From assembly GCF_004962245.1 (NCBI RefSeq), contig NZ_SUHQ01000013.1:97873-161872 (forward strand): a DNA stretch of 64,000 nt. Direction: 5' to 3'. The position numbers were made by a program, and so were the translations under genes. Every line of letters starts with the position of its first letter. The stretch's first letter is position 1. This DNA comes from Mesorhizobium sp. (lineage in GTDB: Bacteria > Pseudomonadota > Alphaproteobacteria > Rhizobiales > Rhizobiaceae). Shown in pieces: positions 6,854 through 15,227 of this stretch. Under the pieces are notes generated by a model. It did not search any database. It was given only the letters and a program-made list of their open reading frames with translations, and was not told the origin of the DNA.

Positions 6854-8290
6854 CTAATCATCCAGCACCCACGTATCCTTCGTCCCACCGCCTTGCGAGG
6901 AATTGACCACAAGCGAGCCTTCCTTCAGCGCCACGCGCGTCAGCCCGCCGGGCACGATCTGGATGCGGTCGGAAACCAGCACATAGGGCCTGAGATCGAC
7001 ATGGCGCGGCGCCAGCCCCTTGTCCGTCAGGATCGGACAGGTCGACAGCGCCAGTGTCGGCTGGGCGATGTAGTTCGACGGCTTTGCCGCGAGTCTCTTG
7101 GAAAAATCCTCGCATTCCTTCTTGGTCGCTGCCGGCCCGACCAGCATGCCGTAGCCGCCGGAACCGTGCACCTCCTTCACCACAAGCTCGTGGATATGTT
7201 CGAGCACGTATTTCAGGCTGTCCGGCTCCGAGCAGCGCCAGGTCGGGATGTTACCAAGGATCGCCTTGCGGCCAGTGTAGAATTCGACGATCTCGGGCAT
7301 GTATGAATAGATCGCCTTGTCGTCGGCGATGCCGGTTCCCGGCGCATTGGCGATGGTGATGTTGCCGGCGCGGTAGACGTCCATGATGCCCGGTACGCCA
7401 AGTGCCGAGTCCGGACGGAAGCTCAGCGGATCGAGGAAAGAATCGTCCACCCTTCGATAAAGCACGTCGACCTGCTTGTAGCCTTCGGTCGTGCGCATCG
7501 CGACATGGCCATCGACGACACGCAGATCCTGCCCCTCGACAAGCTGCACGCCCATCTGGTCGGCAAGGAAGGCGTGTTCGAAATAGGCGGAGTTGAAGCT
7601 TCCCGGCGTCAGCACGGCAATGGTCGGCGCACCCTTGGTGCTTTGCGGCCGCACCGCCGCCAGCGACTGGCGCAGGAGCTGCGGATAGTTTTCCACCGGC
7701 CGCACCTTGATCCGCTGGAACAGCTCGGGAAAGAGCTGCATCATCGTCTCGCGGTTCTCCAGCATGTAGGAGACGCCGGACGGCGTGCGCGCATTGTCCT
7801 CCAGCACATAGAATTCATTCTCGCTGATGCGCACGATGTCGACGCCGATAATATGGGTGTAGACGCCGGCCGGCGGCCGCACCCCGATCATCTCGGGCAG
7901 GAACGCCTCGTTCCGGGCGATCAGCGCCTTGGGGACGCGCCCAGCGCGCAATATCTCCTGGCGGTGGTAGATGTCGTCGAGAAAGGCATTCAATGCCTGG
8001 ACGCGCTGCTCTATGCCTTGCGTCAGCCTGCGCCATTCGTTGCCGGAAATGATACGCGGAACGATATCGAAGGGAATAAGACGTTCGGATGCTTCCTGCT
8101 CGCCATAGACGGCAAAGGTGATGCCAGTCTTGCGAAACACGCGTTCGGCATCCTGCATCTTTTCGGTAAGCCTGGCCGGATCCTGCTCCTTCAGCCAGTG
8201 ATCGTAAGCCGAATACGGACTTCTCAATCCGGAGACTTCCGGAAGCATTTCGTCGAACGCTGCCAATCGCATACTCCCCTGTGAGGCCAT
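6854..8290 (-). CDS. Circularly permuted type 2 ATP-grasp protein
   Basis: A protein of about 478 residues of the DUF404/DUF407 permuted ATP-grasp family. Recognisable segments include YTHIIGVDIVRI and EFYVLEDNARTPSGVSYMLENR (central), then NAPGTGIADDKAIYSYMPEIVEFYTG and VHGSGGYGMLVGP toward the C-terminus. Members are predicted ATP-dependent carboxylate-amine ligases forming peptide-like bonds. It is the first gene of the Anbu cluster. The start is uncertain: ATG 8290 or ATG 8272 (MRLAAFDEM); the latter has AGGGGAG but only one base of spacing. The next gene in the ancestral operon, alpha-E, is displaced by the four-helix-bundle cassette. Confidence 0.88.
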   Translation of the reverse strand: MASQGSMRLAAFDEMLPEVSGLRSPYSAYDHWLKEQDPARLTEKMQDAERVFRKTGITFAVYGEQEASERLIPFDIVPRIISGNEWRRLTQGIEQRVQALNAFLDDIYHRQEILRAGRVPKALIARNEAFLPEMIGVRPPAGVYTHIIGVDIVRISENEFYVLEDNARTPSGVSYMLENRETMMQLFPELFQRIKVRPVENYPQLLRQSLAAVRPQSTKGAPTIAVLTPGSFNSAYFEHAFLADQMGVQLVEGQDLRVVDGHVAMRTTEGYKQVDVLYRRVDDSFLDPLSFRPDSALGVPGIMDVYRAGNITIANAPGTGIADDKAIYSYMPEIVEFYTGRKAILGNIPTWRCSEPDSLKYVLEHIHELVVKEVHGSGGYGMLVGPAATKKECEDFSKRLAAKPSNYIAQPTLALSTCPILTDKGLAPRHVDLRPYVLVSDRIQIVPGGLTRVALKEGSLVVNSSQGGGTKDTWVLDD

Positions 8291-8460
8291 TTCACTGGCG
8301 TCACAGGAGAAAATCAAGCGCAATCGGTGATTTGGAGGATGCAGGCGACCAGTATGTCGCGACTGCCTAAAATTAGGGCAGCGCCAATACGGTTGTAATC
8401 AGGCTTTGCCTTATGTCGAGGCAAGTGCCGCAGGTCCTGCAGCCGCGCATCATGTTGCAC

Positions 8461-8525
8461 GTGCAAAGGACGCTGCAGCACTTTGATTTGGCGCATGATC
8501 CCCAGCGAAATCGATTCCGACTTTT
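8461..8525. repeat. RIME-like intergenic element, copy 1
   Basis: The segment beginning GTGCAAAGGACGCTGCAGCA and ending AAATCGATTCCGA has a close second copy at 51085-51150, and the same tail occurs near 55829. Dispersed intergenic copies like this are typical of rhizobial mosaic elements. It lies in the 269-bp gap upstream of the ATP-grasp gene, where nothing else coding is seen. Confidence 0.7.
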
Positions 8526-8559
8526 GCTACGCTGACCTTCGGTTCAGGTGGGTCGTGCG

Positions 8560-8796
8560 CTAGAAGGCGCGGAAGGTGACGACTGTGAACGTGTCCTTGA
8601 TGCCGGGAAGAATCTGCACCTTCTCGTTGACGAAGTGGCCGATGTCTTCCTCGTCGTCGACGTAGAATTTGGCGAGCAGATCGTAGTTGCCGGCTGTCGA
8701 GTAGATTTCCGAAGCGATCTCGGCATCGGCCAAAGCGCTGGCAACGTCATAGGCCTTGCCCAGATCGCACTTTATCTGCACGAAGAATGCCTTCAT
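8560..8796 (-). CDS. Stand-alone Lrp/AsnC ligand-binding (RAM) domain protein
   Basis: A 78-residue protein equal to the effector-binding domain of Lrp/AsnC regulators without a DNA-binding domain. It starts MKAFFVQIKCDLGKAYDVA, continues with EIASEIYSTAGNYDLLAKFYV and ends VQILPGIKDTFTVVTFRAF, which is the complete alpha-beta RAM fold. ATG at 8796 is preferred over an in-frame extension to 8862 because homologous sequence begins there. Such proteins may bind amino acids and oligomerise; their targets are mostly unknown. It is separated by about 80 bp from the DsbA-like gene upstream on the same strand. Confidence 0.85.
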   Translation of the reverse strand: MKAFFVQIKCDLGKAYDVASALADAEIASEIYSTAGNYDLLAKFYVDDEEDIGHFVNEKVQILPGIKDTFTVVTFRAF

Positions 8797-8877
8797 TGCC
8801 CGGTCCTGCTCAAGCTTGCACGCATAGGCGGCCCTTGTGGCAGACTGCCGCCCGGCTTTCAAGCATCAGGACAGCGC

Positions 8878-9489
8878 TCAGGCCGCCCTGGCCTTGGCAA
8901 TGGCTTCTCTCAGTTCCGCCACGGGCATGCCGCGCCGGAACAATTTGCCGCCGATCACCAGAGCGGGGGTACCTTTCAGCTTAAAGGCAGTCGCCTGGGC
9001 ATCGTTGCGGGAGAGAACCGCATCGATGTCCGGCTGGCGAGCCGCCAGATCGGCGCGGGCCATCGCGACATCAACGCCCGCGGCAGCAAGAATGTCGTGC
9101 GTCCGGCGCTCGGAAAGGCCGCGTTCATTGGCCATCAGGGCATCGACCGCCTCGGCATAGTGCACACCGGCCGACAGCGCCATCCGCGCCGCGTCGCGCG
9201 AGGTGTCGCCAAAGATCGGCCAATCCTTCATCACCAGGCGGATGCCACGGTCCTCGGCGAGAAGCTTCTTCAGTTCGACAAAGACAAGTTTGCATATCGG
9301 GCACTGGTAGTCGACGAATTCGGCGATGGTCACGTCGCCATCGGGATTGCCAAGTGCGGGTATGGCCGGATCGAAGGCCACCTCCGAGACAGTTGGCGCG
9401 GTGTTCGCCCAGACGGGCATCGGAGCCAGAATGGCGAAGCTTGCGGCACCTCTCAGCAAAAGGCGCCGGTCGATCGGCTGTTCGAACAT
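8878..9489 (-). CDS. DsbA-family thioredoxin-fold protein, exported
   Basis: A 203-residue oxidoreductase of the DsbA/Com1 type. An N-terminal export signal contains RRLLLRGAASFAILAPMPVWA, with a twin arginine, so Sec or Tat export is possible. The redox motif is C63-P-I-C66 in DYQCPICKLVF. The C-terminal part has the expected cis-proline region FKLKGTPALVIGGKLFRRG. It probably acts on disulfides in the periplasm. The start at 9489 is chosen for GGGA six bases upstream; ATG 9501 and GTG 9531 are alternatives in frame. Confidence 0.85.
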   Translation of the reverse strand: MFEQPIDRRLLLRGAASFAILAPMPVWANTAPTVSEVAFDPAIPALGNPDGDVTIAEFVDYQCPICKLVFVELKKLLAEDRGIRLVMKDWPIFGDTSRDAARMALSAGVHYAEAVDALMANERGLSERRTHDILAAAGVDVAMARADLAARQPDIDAVLSRNDAQATAFKLKGTPALVIGGKLFRRGMPVAELREAIAKARAA

Positions 9490-9675
9490 CTTTGGTCCCA
9501 TCAGTTGCGCGGGCAGGTCCACCGTCGTCACGATGAGCGTCGCGCCTTAAAGGAAGCTTAAGTGCGGCCAAACGGCGAAATGTTCTCGGGCGCTGAAACC
9601 GTGAAGCGCCGCCGAGCGTATATTATGCAGAGCGTCCTTTGACGGCGACTTCTCTAGGCACAACGGAGACAGGCC

Positions 9676-10095
9676 ATGCGCCGCGCGGTTTTCGCCATTG
9701 CAATCGTTCCATTCGTTCTGGCGTCCTCGGCATTTGCCGGCGATGCGCAAGTCAAGGCAGCCCAGGCAACCATCGATGGTCAGCTGAGGGCCTTCATCGC
9801 CGATGACGGTGCTGCCGCCTACAGCTTCGCGGCCCCGAACGTGAAGCGGATCTTTCCGACCGTCGACACCTTCATGAACATGGTGACGAATGGCTATCCG
9901 CCGGTGCGCAAGCCGCAGGCCTACTCGTTCGGCAAGGTGCAGGAGATGAGCCCGACTTCGATCATCCAGCAAGTGCTGATCGTCGGACCGGACGGCAAGG
10001 ATTACGAGGCCGTCTACACGCTCGAACAACAGCCCGACGGCAGCTTCCGCATCACCGGCTGCAGCCTGCGCGCGTCCACCTCGCTGAGCACCTGA
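9676..10095 (+). CDS. DUF4864 domain-containing secreted protein
   Basis: A 139-residue protein with a clear signal peptide, residues 1-21, cleaved after SAFA. The mature part begins GDAQVKAAQATIDGQLRAF and contains SPTSIIQQVLIVGPDGKDYEAVYTL, the conserved body of DUF4864. The fold resembles small NTF2-like or SnoaL-like domains, but no catalytic function is known. AACGGAGAC precedes the ATG as ribosome-binding site. It converges with tgt, the two stops being 8 bp apart. Confidence 0.8.
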   Translation: MRRAVFAIAIVPFVLASSAFAGDAQVKAAQATIDGQLRAFIADDGAAAYSFAAPNVKRIFPTVDTFMNMVTNGYPPVRKPQAYSFGKVQEMSPTSIIQQVLIVGPDGKDYEAVYTLEQQPDGSFRITGCSLRASTSLST

Positions 10096-10103
10096 GCGCT
10101 TGG

Positions 10104-11234
10104 TCACATCGCCGGGATATCGCCCCGCGCCCAGCCCTCGGAAATTTCCGCCGCCCGCGCCTCGAAGGCACCGGCTTGGATGGCGGCGCGAATGTCCTGC
10201 ATCAGCTTCTGGTAGTAGGAAAGATTGTTCCAGGTCAGGAGCATCGCCCCCAGCGCCTCTTGCGAGCGGACCAGATGGTGCAGATAGGCGCGTGAATAAT
10301 CCCTGGCGGCCGGGCAGTCGCTTTCCTCGTCCAGCGGTCGCGGATCGTCGGCATGGCGGGCATTGCGCAGATTGACCTTGCCGCGCCGTGTATAGGCGAG
10401 GCCATGGCGGCCGGCGCGTGTCGGCATCACGCAATCGAACATGTCGATGCCGCGCGCTACCGATTTCAATATGTCGTCAGGCGTGCCGACGCCCATCAGA
10501 TAGCGTGGCCTGTCCGCCGGCAGTTCCGGGCAGGTGATGTCGAGCATTTCGAGCATCACCGCTTGCGGCTCGCCGACCGCCAGCCCGCCGATCGCATAGC
10601 CTTTGAGGTCCATCGCTTTCAGCGCTTGCGCCGAGCGCAGCCGCAGGGCCGGTATGTCGCCGCCCTGGACGATGCCGAACATCGCCTTGCCAGGCTGGTC
10701 GCCGAACGCGGTCTTGCAACGCTCGGCCCAGCGCAGCGACAGCTCCATGGCGCGCTCGATCTCTTTCTCCATGGCCGGCAGCGCCGTGCATTCGTCGAGC
10801 TGCATCTGGATGTCGGAATCGAGCAGCCCCTGGATTTCGATCGAGCGCTCGGGCGACATCTCATAGGCGGCGCCGTCGATATGCGAGCGGAAGGTGACAC
10901 CCTTCTCAGTCAGCTTCCTCAGCTTCGACAGCGACATCACCTGGAAGCCGCCGCTGTCGGTCAGGATCGGATGCGGCCAGCGGGCGAATTCATGCAGGCC
11001 GCCAAGCCGCGCCACACGTTCGGCGCCGGGCCGCAGCATCAGATGATAGGTATTGCCAAGGATGATGTCCGAGCCGACGCCGCGCACCTGGTCCATATAC
11101 ATGGTCTTGACCGTGCCGCCGGTGCCGACCGGCATGAAGGCCGGGGTGCGGATTTCTCCGCGCGGCATGGTGATCGCGCCGCGCCGCGCCCTGCCGTTGG
11201 TCGCCAGCACCTCGAAAGTAAACGCCTTACCCAT
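10104..11234 (-). CDS. tgt: tRNA-guanine transglycosylase
   Basis: A 376-residue enzyme that exchanges guanine 34 for the queuosine precursor in tRNAs with GUN anticodons. The nucleophile and substrate segments [22 protein letters not shown] and [15 protein letters not shown] are all present. The zinc-binding motif is altered: where E. coli has C-D-C-Y-T-C, this protein reads S-D-C-P-A-A before [11 protein letters not shown], so two of three cysteines are missing although the histidine remains. ATG 11234 is preferred because AAGGA lies five bases upstream and the ATG overlaps the preceding stop (ATGGGTAA). It is the last gene of the coaD-to-tgt run, beside queA in the same pathway. Confidence 0.96.
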   Translation of the reverse strand: MGKAFTFEVLATNGRARRGAITMPRGEIRTPAFMPVGTGGTVKTMYMDQVRGVGSDIILGNTYHLMLRPGAERVARLGGLHEFARWPHPILTDSGGFQVMSLSKLRKLTEKGVTFRSHIDGAAYEMSPERSIEIQGLLDSDIQMQLDECTALPAMEKEIERAMELSLRWAERCKTAFGDQPGKAMFGIVQGGDIPALRLRSAQALKAMDLKGYAIGGLAVGEPQAVMLEMLDITCPELPADRPRYLMGVGTPDDILKSVARGIDMFDCVMPTRAGRHGLAYTRRGKVNLRNARHADDPRPLDEESDCPAARDYSRAYLHHLVRSQEALGAMLLTWNNLSYYQKLMQDIRAAIQAGAFEARAAEISEGWARGDIPAM

Positions 11235-11496
11235 TGAATTCCTTGTCATACACCGGCGCGCCTGGAGCTTGCCGGTCCAGCGATTGGCGGTAGCGGATGC
11301 AGCCGCGCATGAATTTCGGCCAAGGCGGCACGGCGATTGCCGGCTCGGTCTTTTCCGGCAGCAGATCCCACAGATCGGGGTGATGCCAGCAGAGTTTATG
11401 GCCGGTGGAGTCGCGATGCTCGCGAATGCCGGCGCGCAGCTTCTTGACCTCGGCGATCAAGGCATCGCGGTTGAAAGTTTCCAGATCATCGTCCAT
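11227..11496 (-). CDS. Small conserved hypothetical protein between queA and tgt
   Basis: An 89-residue protein, [17 protein letters not shown] at the N-terminus and a tryptophan/proline-rich C-terminal half containing [14 protein letters not shown] and [21 protein letters not shown] lies upstream of the ATG, which overlaps the end of queA by 11 bp; its own stop overlaps the tgt start by 8 bp. This tight nesting implies translational coupling within the queuosine genes. I do not recognise a named domain. The acidic start followed by a helical segment ([16 protein letters not shown]) suggests a small soluble protein. A role in tRNA modification is only suggested by position. Confidence 0.8.
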   Translation of the reverse strand: MDDDLETFNRDALIAEVKKLRAGIREHRDSTGHKLCWHHPDLWDLLPEKTEPAIAVPPWPKFMRGCIRYRQSLDRQAPGAPVYDKEFNG

Positions 11497-12571
11497 CGTT
11501 CTCCTCCTTGAACAGAAGACTTGCATCTCCGTAGGAATAGAACCTGTAACGGTTCTCGATGGCATTCGCATAGGCCGCACGCATCGTTTCCAGACCGCAA
11601 AACGCCGAAACCAGCATGAACAGCGTCGAGCGCGGCAGATGGAAATTGGTCATCAGCATGTCGGCGGCCCTAAAACGGTAGCCGGGCGTGATGAAAATGT
11701 CGGTCGGGCCGGACCATCCGGCCAATGTGCCGTCCTCCCGCGCGGCGCTCTCTAGCAGGCGCAGAGAGGTCGTGCCGACGGCAACGATGCGTCCGCCACG
11801 CGCCTTTGCCGCGTTGAGTGCGGCGGCGGTTTCCGGGCTGACCGAACCGATCTCGGCATGCATCTTGTGATCGGCGGTGTCGTCGACTTTCACCGGCAGG
11901 AATGTGCCGGCGCCGACATGCAAGGTGACGAAGCGCCGCTCGACGCCCCTGACATCGAGCGCCGCGAAAAGCTCCGAGGTGAAATGCAGGCCGGCCGTGG
12001 GTGCCGCCACCGCCCCCTCCTCCCTGGCATAGATGGTCTGGTAGTCGCTGCGGTCGCGCTCGTCGTCGTCGCGCTTCGAGGCGATATAAGGCGGCAGCGG
12101 AATATGGCCGACGGCGTGCAGCGCCTCGTCGAGGAATGGACCTGACAGGTCGAAGCCGAGCAGCGCCTCGCCGCCGTCGCCCTTTTCGATCACCGTGGCG
12201 TCGAGTTGGCCGAGAAAACAGGAATTGGCATCATGGCCAAAATGGATGCGGTCGCCGGCGGCGATGCGCTTGCCGGGCCGCATGAAAGCCAGCCAGCGGT
12301 CCGGCGCCACCCGCATATGCAGCGTGGCTTCGACTTGCGCCGCCGCTTCGCCGCGCCGCCTGATGCCTTTCAGCTGTGCCGGAATGACCTTGGTGTCGTT
12401 GAAGACCAGCACATCACCGGCCTCGAGCAGGGACGGCAGCTCGCGCACCGTCCGGTCCTCGAACCCCTGACCCGGCCTGACCACGAGCATTTTGGCGCTG
12501 TCGCGCGGCTCGGCTGGGCGAAGCGCGATACGGTCCTCCGGCAGTTCAAAGTCGAAAAGGTCGACGCGCAT
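11486..12571 (-). CDS. queA: S-adenosylmethionine:tRNA ribosyltransferase-isomerase
   Basis: A 361-residue enzyme that transfers and isomerises the ribosyl part of SAM onto preQ1-tRNA to make epoxyqueuosine. Family segments seen are [19 protein letters not shown] at the start, [32 protein letters not shown] in the middle, [15 protein letters not shown] and [20 protein letters not shown]. Length is normal. It starts only 5 bp after the YdcZ-like gene and is followed by the small gene and tgt, so the queuosine pair is cotranscribed. Confidence 0.97.
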   Translation of the reverse strand: MRVDLFDFELPEDRIALRPAEPRDSAKMLVVRPGQGFEDRTVRELPSLLEAGDVLVFNDTKVIPAQLKGIRRRGEAAAQVEATLHMRVAPDRWLAFMRPGKRIAAGDRIHFGHDANSCFLGQLDATVIEKGDGGEALLGFDLSGPFLDEALHAVGHIPLPPYIASKRDDDERDRSDYQTIYAREEGAVAAPTAGLHFTSELFAALDVRGVERRFVTLHVGAGTFLPVKVDDTADHKMHAEIGSVSPETAAALNAAKARGGRIVAVGTTSLRLLESAAREDGTLAGWSGPTDIFITPGYRFRAADMLMTNFHLPRSTLFMLVSAFCGLETMRAAYANAIENRYRFYSYGDASLLFKEENDGR

Positions 12572-12576
12572 CGAAG

Positions 12577-13026
12577 TCAGTAGAGCCGGACGAGCAATGC
12601 TCCGACAAGCAGCAGCACCGCGCCGGCGACGCGGCCAAGCGAGATCTCGCGCACTGCCACGCCGAGGAAACCGATGCGATCGATAAGCATGCCGGCCAGC
12701 AACTGACCGGCGACCAGGAATGCCATCAGCGCCGCCGCACCGATACGCGGCGTGAGGATCGTCGAAAGCGTGACGTAGAACCCCCCAAGCATGCCGCCTG
12801 CGATGAACAGCCAGGGCGCCGGCGCCCTCCAGTCCAGCGAAACGCTTTGCAGCTTCACCACCGCGACAGCGATGATGCCGAGCACGATCGCGCCCGACAG
12901 GAACGAAAACGCCGCGGCCGCGACCGGGAGCCCCAGGCCGCGCGCCAGCTGCGAATTGATCGGCGCCTGAAAAGCGATGAAGGCGCCGGACAGGATGCCG
13001 AGCAGGGACCAGACAACGCCAATCAT
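12577..13026 (-). CDS. YdcZ/DUF606-type small DMT-superfamily membrane protein
   Basis: A 149-residue, strongly hydrophobic protein with about five membrane segments, starting [32 protein letters not shown]. It matches the DUF606 (YdcZ) branch of drug/metabolite transporters, half the size of EamA proteins. These often work as dimers or pairs; only one copy occurs here. The substrate is unknown. It lies between ppiB (11 bp upstream) and queA (5 bp downstream) and is probably cotranscribed with them without an obvious functional link. Confidence 0.8.
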   Translation of the reverse strand: MIGVVWSLLGILSGAFIAFQAPINSQLARGLGLPVAAAAFSFLSGAIVLGIIAVAVVKLQSVSLDWRAPAPWLFIAGGMLGGFYVTLSTILTPRIGAAALMAFLVAGQLLAGMLIDRIGFLGVAVREISLGRVAGAVLLLVGALLVRLY

Positions 13027-13037
13027 TGTCGTTCGCT

Positions 13038-13550
13038 TTACTCGACGTCCGCCGCCACCTTCAGCGACACGATCTTGTCGGGATCCTGCACCGGCTCGCC
13101 GCGCTTGATCTTGTCGACATTGTCCATGCCTTCGATGACCTGGCCCCAGACCGTGTACTGACGGTTGAGGAAAGCGGCATCGTCGAAGCAGATGAAGAAC
13201 TGCGAGTTGGCCGAGTTCGGATTCTGCGAGCGCGCCATCGAGCAGGTGCCGCGGCCGTGATTGGCGTTGGAGAACTCGGCCTTCAGATCGGGTTTGTCGG
13301 AGCCGCCCGTGCCGGCCCGCGACGGTGCGAAAGAGGGCTTGCTGGAATTGCCGAATTTCACGTCTCCGGTCTGCGCCATGAAACCGTCGATGACGCGGTG
13401 GAACACCACGCCGTCATAGGCGCCTTCGCGCGCCAGTTCCTTGATACGGCCGACATGGCCAGGCGCCAGATCGGGAAACAGTTCGATGACGACCTTGCCC
13501 TTGGTCGTTTCCATGATGAGCGCGTTCTCGCGGTCCTTGATCTCGGCCAT
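13038..13550 (-). CDS. ppiB: Cytoplasmic cyclophilin-type peptidyl-prolyl isomerase
   Basis: A 170-residue cyclophilin catalysing prolyl cis-trans isomerisation. It shows [14 protein letters not shown] with the catalytic arginine, [19 protein letters not shown] and the terminal [12 protein letters not shown]. No signal peptide is present, so it is cytosolic. The start [13 protein letters not shown] at 13550 is preferred because homologues begin there; AGGA lies eleven bases upstream. It is the second of two adjacent cyclophilins, following the exported one after a 30-bp gap. Confidence 0.93.
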   Translation of the reverse strand: MAEIKDRENALIMETTKGKVVIELFPDLAPGHVGRIKELAREGAYDGVVFHRVIDGFMAQTGDVKFGNSSKPSFAPSRAGTGGSDKPDLKAEFSNANHGRGTCSMARSQNPNSANSQFFICFDDAAFLNRQYTVWGQVIEGMDNVDKIKRGEPVQDPDKIVSLKVAADVE

Positions 13551-13580
13551 GTCAGAAATATCCTTTGAAAACAAATGGGT

Positions 13581-14171
13581 TTACTTGCCGTCGGCGGCGA
13601 TGCGCACCTTGACCATGCGATCGGGGCCGGTGACAACCCCGTTCTGCGCCGCGTCGCCTTTCTTTATCTTGTCCACCAACTCCATGCCGTTCTCGACATT
13701 GCCGACGATGGTGTACTGGCCATCGAGCGGCGGCGCCGGCGCGAACATGATGAAGAATTGCGAATTGGCGGAATCCGGATTCTGCGAGCGGGCCATGCCG
13801 ACCACGCCGCGCTCGTAGCGCTCGGACGTCGAGAATTCGGCCGGCAGGTCGGGAAGATCGGAACCGCCGGTACCGACGGCATCGGCATTGAAGCCGTTCT
13901 TCATGTTGCCGAACTTCACGTCGCCGGTCTGCGCCATGAAGCCATCGATGACGCGGTGGAAAGCGACGTTGTCGTAGGCGCCCTGGCGGACCAGCTTCTT
14001 GATCTGCTCGACATGCTTCGGCGCGAGATCTGGCCTCAGCGCGATGGTCACGTCGCCGTCCTTCAGCGTGATGATCATGGTATTTTCCGGATCGGCGGCG
14101 AAGGCCGAAGCGGATGCAGCCACAAGACCGAAAAGAACGACAAAGCAGGTAGCGAGCCTTTTGAGCTGCAT
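13581..14171 (-). CDS. Exported cyclophilin-type peptidyl-prolyl isomerase
   Basis: A 196-residue periplasmic cyclophilin. The signal peptide MQLKRLATCFVVLFGLVAA... ends at AFA near residue 25, then the cyclophilin domain with [19 protein letters not shown] and [19 protein letters not shown]. Start 14171 is supported by CGGAGAAAG eight to thirteen bases upstream; a longer frame up to 14243 would read through a palindromic element. It is a close paralogue of the following ppiB, so the pair arose by tandem duplication, with one copy exported for folding outer-compartment proteins. Confidence 0.92.
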   Translation of the reverse strand: MQLKRLATCFVVLFGLVAASASAFAADPENTMIITLKDGDVTIALRPDLAPKHVEQIKKLVRQGAYDNVAFHRVIDGFMAQTGDVKFGNMKNGFNADAVGTGGSDLPDLPAEFSTSERYERGVVGMARSQNPDSANSQFFIMFAPAPPLDGQYTIVGNVENGMELVDKIKKGDAAQNGVVTGPDRMVKVRIAADGK

Positions 14172-14198
14172 GGATCTTTCTCCGAAAACCTTTGTTTC

Positions 14199-14246
14199 AT
14201 GCATATCGTTGCCCCAAAACCGGGTTCCACTTTTGGGCGACATGCA
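14199..14246. repeat. Palindromic intergenic element, copy A (downstream of coaD)
   Basis: The plus strand reads CCCCAAAACCGGGTTCCACT then TTTGGGCGACATGCA. Its reverse complement matches the element at 14805-14852 over about 45 bp, so the two copies bracket coaD in inverted orientation. Elements of this sequence are widespread in rhizobial spacers. Confidence 0.75.
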
Positions 14247-14747
14247 CTATTTCGCGAATTTGGCGGTGAGCGCGCCAGCCACAGCCGCTGGCACGAAGGG
14301 GCGGATATCACCGCCCATAGAGGCAATTTGACGGACAAGTGTGGCGTTAATGGTTCGCACAGAAGGGCTGGCAGGCAGAAAAACCGTCTGCAGTTCCGGC
14401 GCCATGGTCTCGTTCGTGCCGGCCATCTGCATCTCGTAGTCGAGATCGGTGCCGTCGCGCAGGCCGCGGATCATGATCGACGCGCCCTGCTTCCTGGCCG
14501 CGTCGATGACCAGCCCGTCGAAGGCGACGACCTTGATGCGGGCGCCGTCTCGACCGAGTTCGGCCTTCGTCGCCGCCTCGATGAGGTCGACCCGTTCCTC
14601 GAAGGAAAACAGCGGCTTCTTGCCGGGATGGATGCCGATCGCCGCATAGACGGTGTCCGCCACGGCCAGCGACGCTTTCAACACGTCGAGATGGCCGTTG
14701 GTCAGCGGGTCGAAGGAGCCGGCGTAAAGGGCGATGCGTTCGGTCAT
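14247..14747 (-). CDS. coaD: Phosphopantetheine adenylyltransferase
   Basis: A 166-residue nucleotidyltransferase making dephospho-CoA from 4'-phosphopantetheine and ATP. The nucleotidyltransferase motif is [14 protein letters not shown] (residues 8-21), followed by [18 protein letters not shown] and the C-terminal [15 protein letters not shown] in place of the usual ISSTLVR. ATG 14747 is preferred because the family N-terminus begins there; an upstream in-frame extension crosses a palindromic element. It heads the leftward run to tgt. Confidence 0.95.
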   Translation of the reverse strand: MTERIALYAGSFDPLTNGHLDVLKASLAVADTVYAAIGIHPGKKPLFSFEERVDLIEAATKAELGRDGARIKVVAFDGLVIDAARKQGASIMIRGLRDGTDLDYEMQMAGTNETMAPELQTVFLPASPSVRTINATLVRQIASMGGDIRPFVPAAVAGALTAKFAK

Positions 14748-14804
14748 GGCAGGTGCTTCTAACGAGCCTCTCTCGCAAAGGCAAATCCGATCAGCGAGCC
14801 ATTC

Positions 14805-14852
14805 GAGCATGTCGCCCAAAAGTGCGCAGCGGTTTTGGGACCACGACATGCA
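14805..14852. repeat. Palindromic intergenic element, copy B (upstream of coaD)
   Basis: Reads GCATGTCGCCCAAAAGTGCG followed by CAGCGGTTTTGGGACCACGA and CATGCA on the plus strand. It is the inverted counterpart of copy A at 14199-14246. The ends GCATGTCG and CGACATGC are complementary, so each copy can fold on itself. Confidence 0.75.
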
Positions 14853-14862
14853 CCCGAACAGG

Positions 14863-14889
14863 CACCCAAAGCGCATCGCGCTTTGGGTG
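14863..14889. other. Perfect 12-bp hairpin beside repeat copy B
   Basis: CACCCAAAGCGC (14863-14874), loop ATC, and GCGCTTTGGGTG (14878-14889) form an uninterrupted 12-pair stem. The plus strand continues AACCTTTT, a weak U-tract. It may be part of the adjacent repeat element or a weak terminator; the nearest genes are the coaD promoter region and the small gene at 15024. Confidence 0.55.
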
Positions 14890-15023
14890 AACCTTTTGGT
14901 CGGAATGAACGACAGATGAACGGGCCGATCACGAAGGCTTCACGCAGCGTTCACTAGATTGCAGCTTCAGAAGATGAAACCAAAACCCCATTTACACGTT
15001 GTTAGGCGCAGGAGAACACGCAC

Positions 15024-15176
15024 ATGCTGATCTACATGCTCGCCACCGCAATGACCGTCGCCATGCTGATCGCCACTGTATTCGGGCTGCATCAGGAAGC
15101 AGGGCGCGTCCGCGCCAAGGCCAACATCAAGCGGTTCGAAGGCTTCGGTATCCGCAAGCCCTATCGTCACTTCTGA
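15024..15176 (+). CDS. Small 50-residue membrane protein, conserved-looking
   Basis: Starts MLIYMLATAMTVAMLIATVF, a single hydrophobic segment at residues 2-20, then a basic tail with RVRAKANIKRFEGFGIRKPY and ending in RHF. AGGAG lies nine bases before the ATG, an excellent ribosome-binding site, and codon use matches neighbouring genes. The N-out or N-in topology cannot be told; positive charges after the helix favour a cytoplasmic C-terminus. I do not recognise a family name. It converges with gyrA. Function unknown. Confidence 0.7.
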   Translation: MLIYMLATAMTVAMLIATVFGLHQEAGRVRAKANIKRFEGFGIRKPYRHF

Positions 15177-15227
15177 GTTCACTGGCCATCGCGCCGGCCC
15201 TCGAGCCGGCGTCGCCGTATCTGGAGC

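Noticed and set aside
14171..14243. N-terminal extension of the exported cyclophilin
   Set aside because: It reads through the palindromic element and would bury the signal peptide; ATG 14171 has a good ribosome-binding site.
15187..15215. GC-rich hairpin between the 50-residue gene and gyrA as a terminator
   Set aside because: CGCCGGC/GCCGGCG pairs, but neither strand has a T-run after it.
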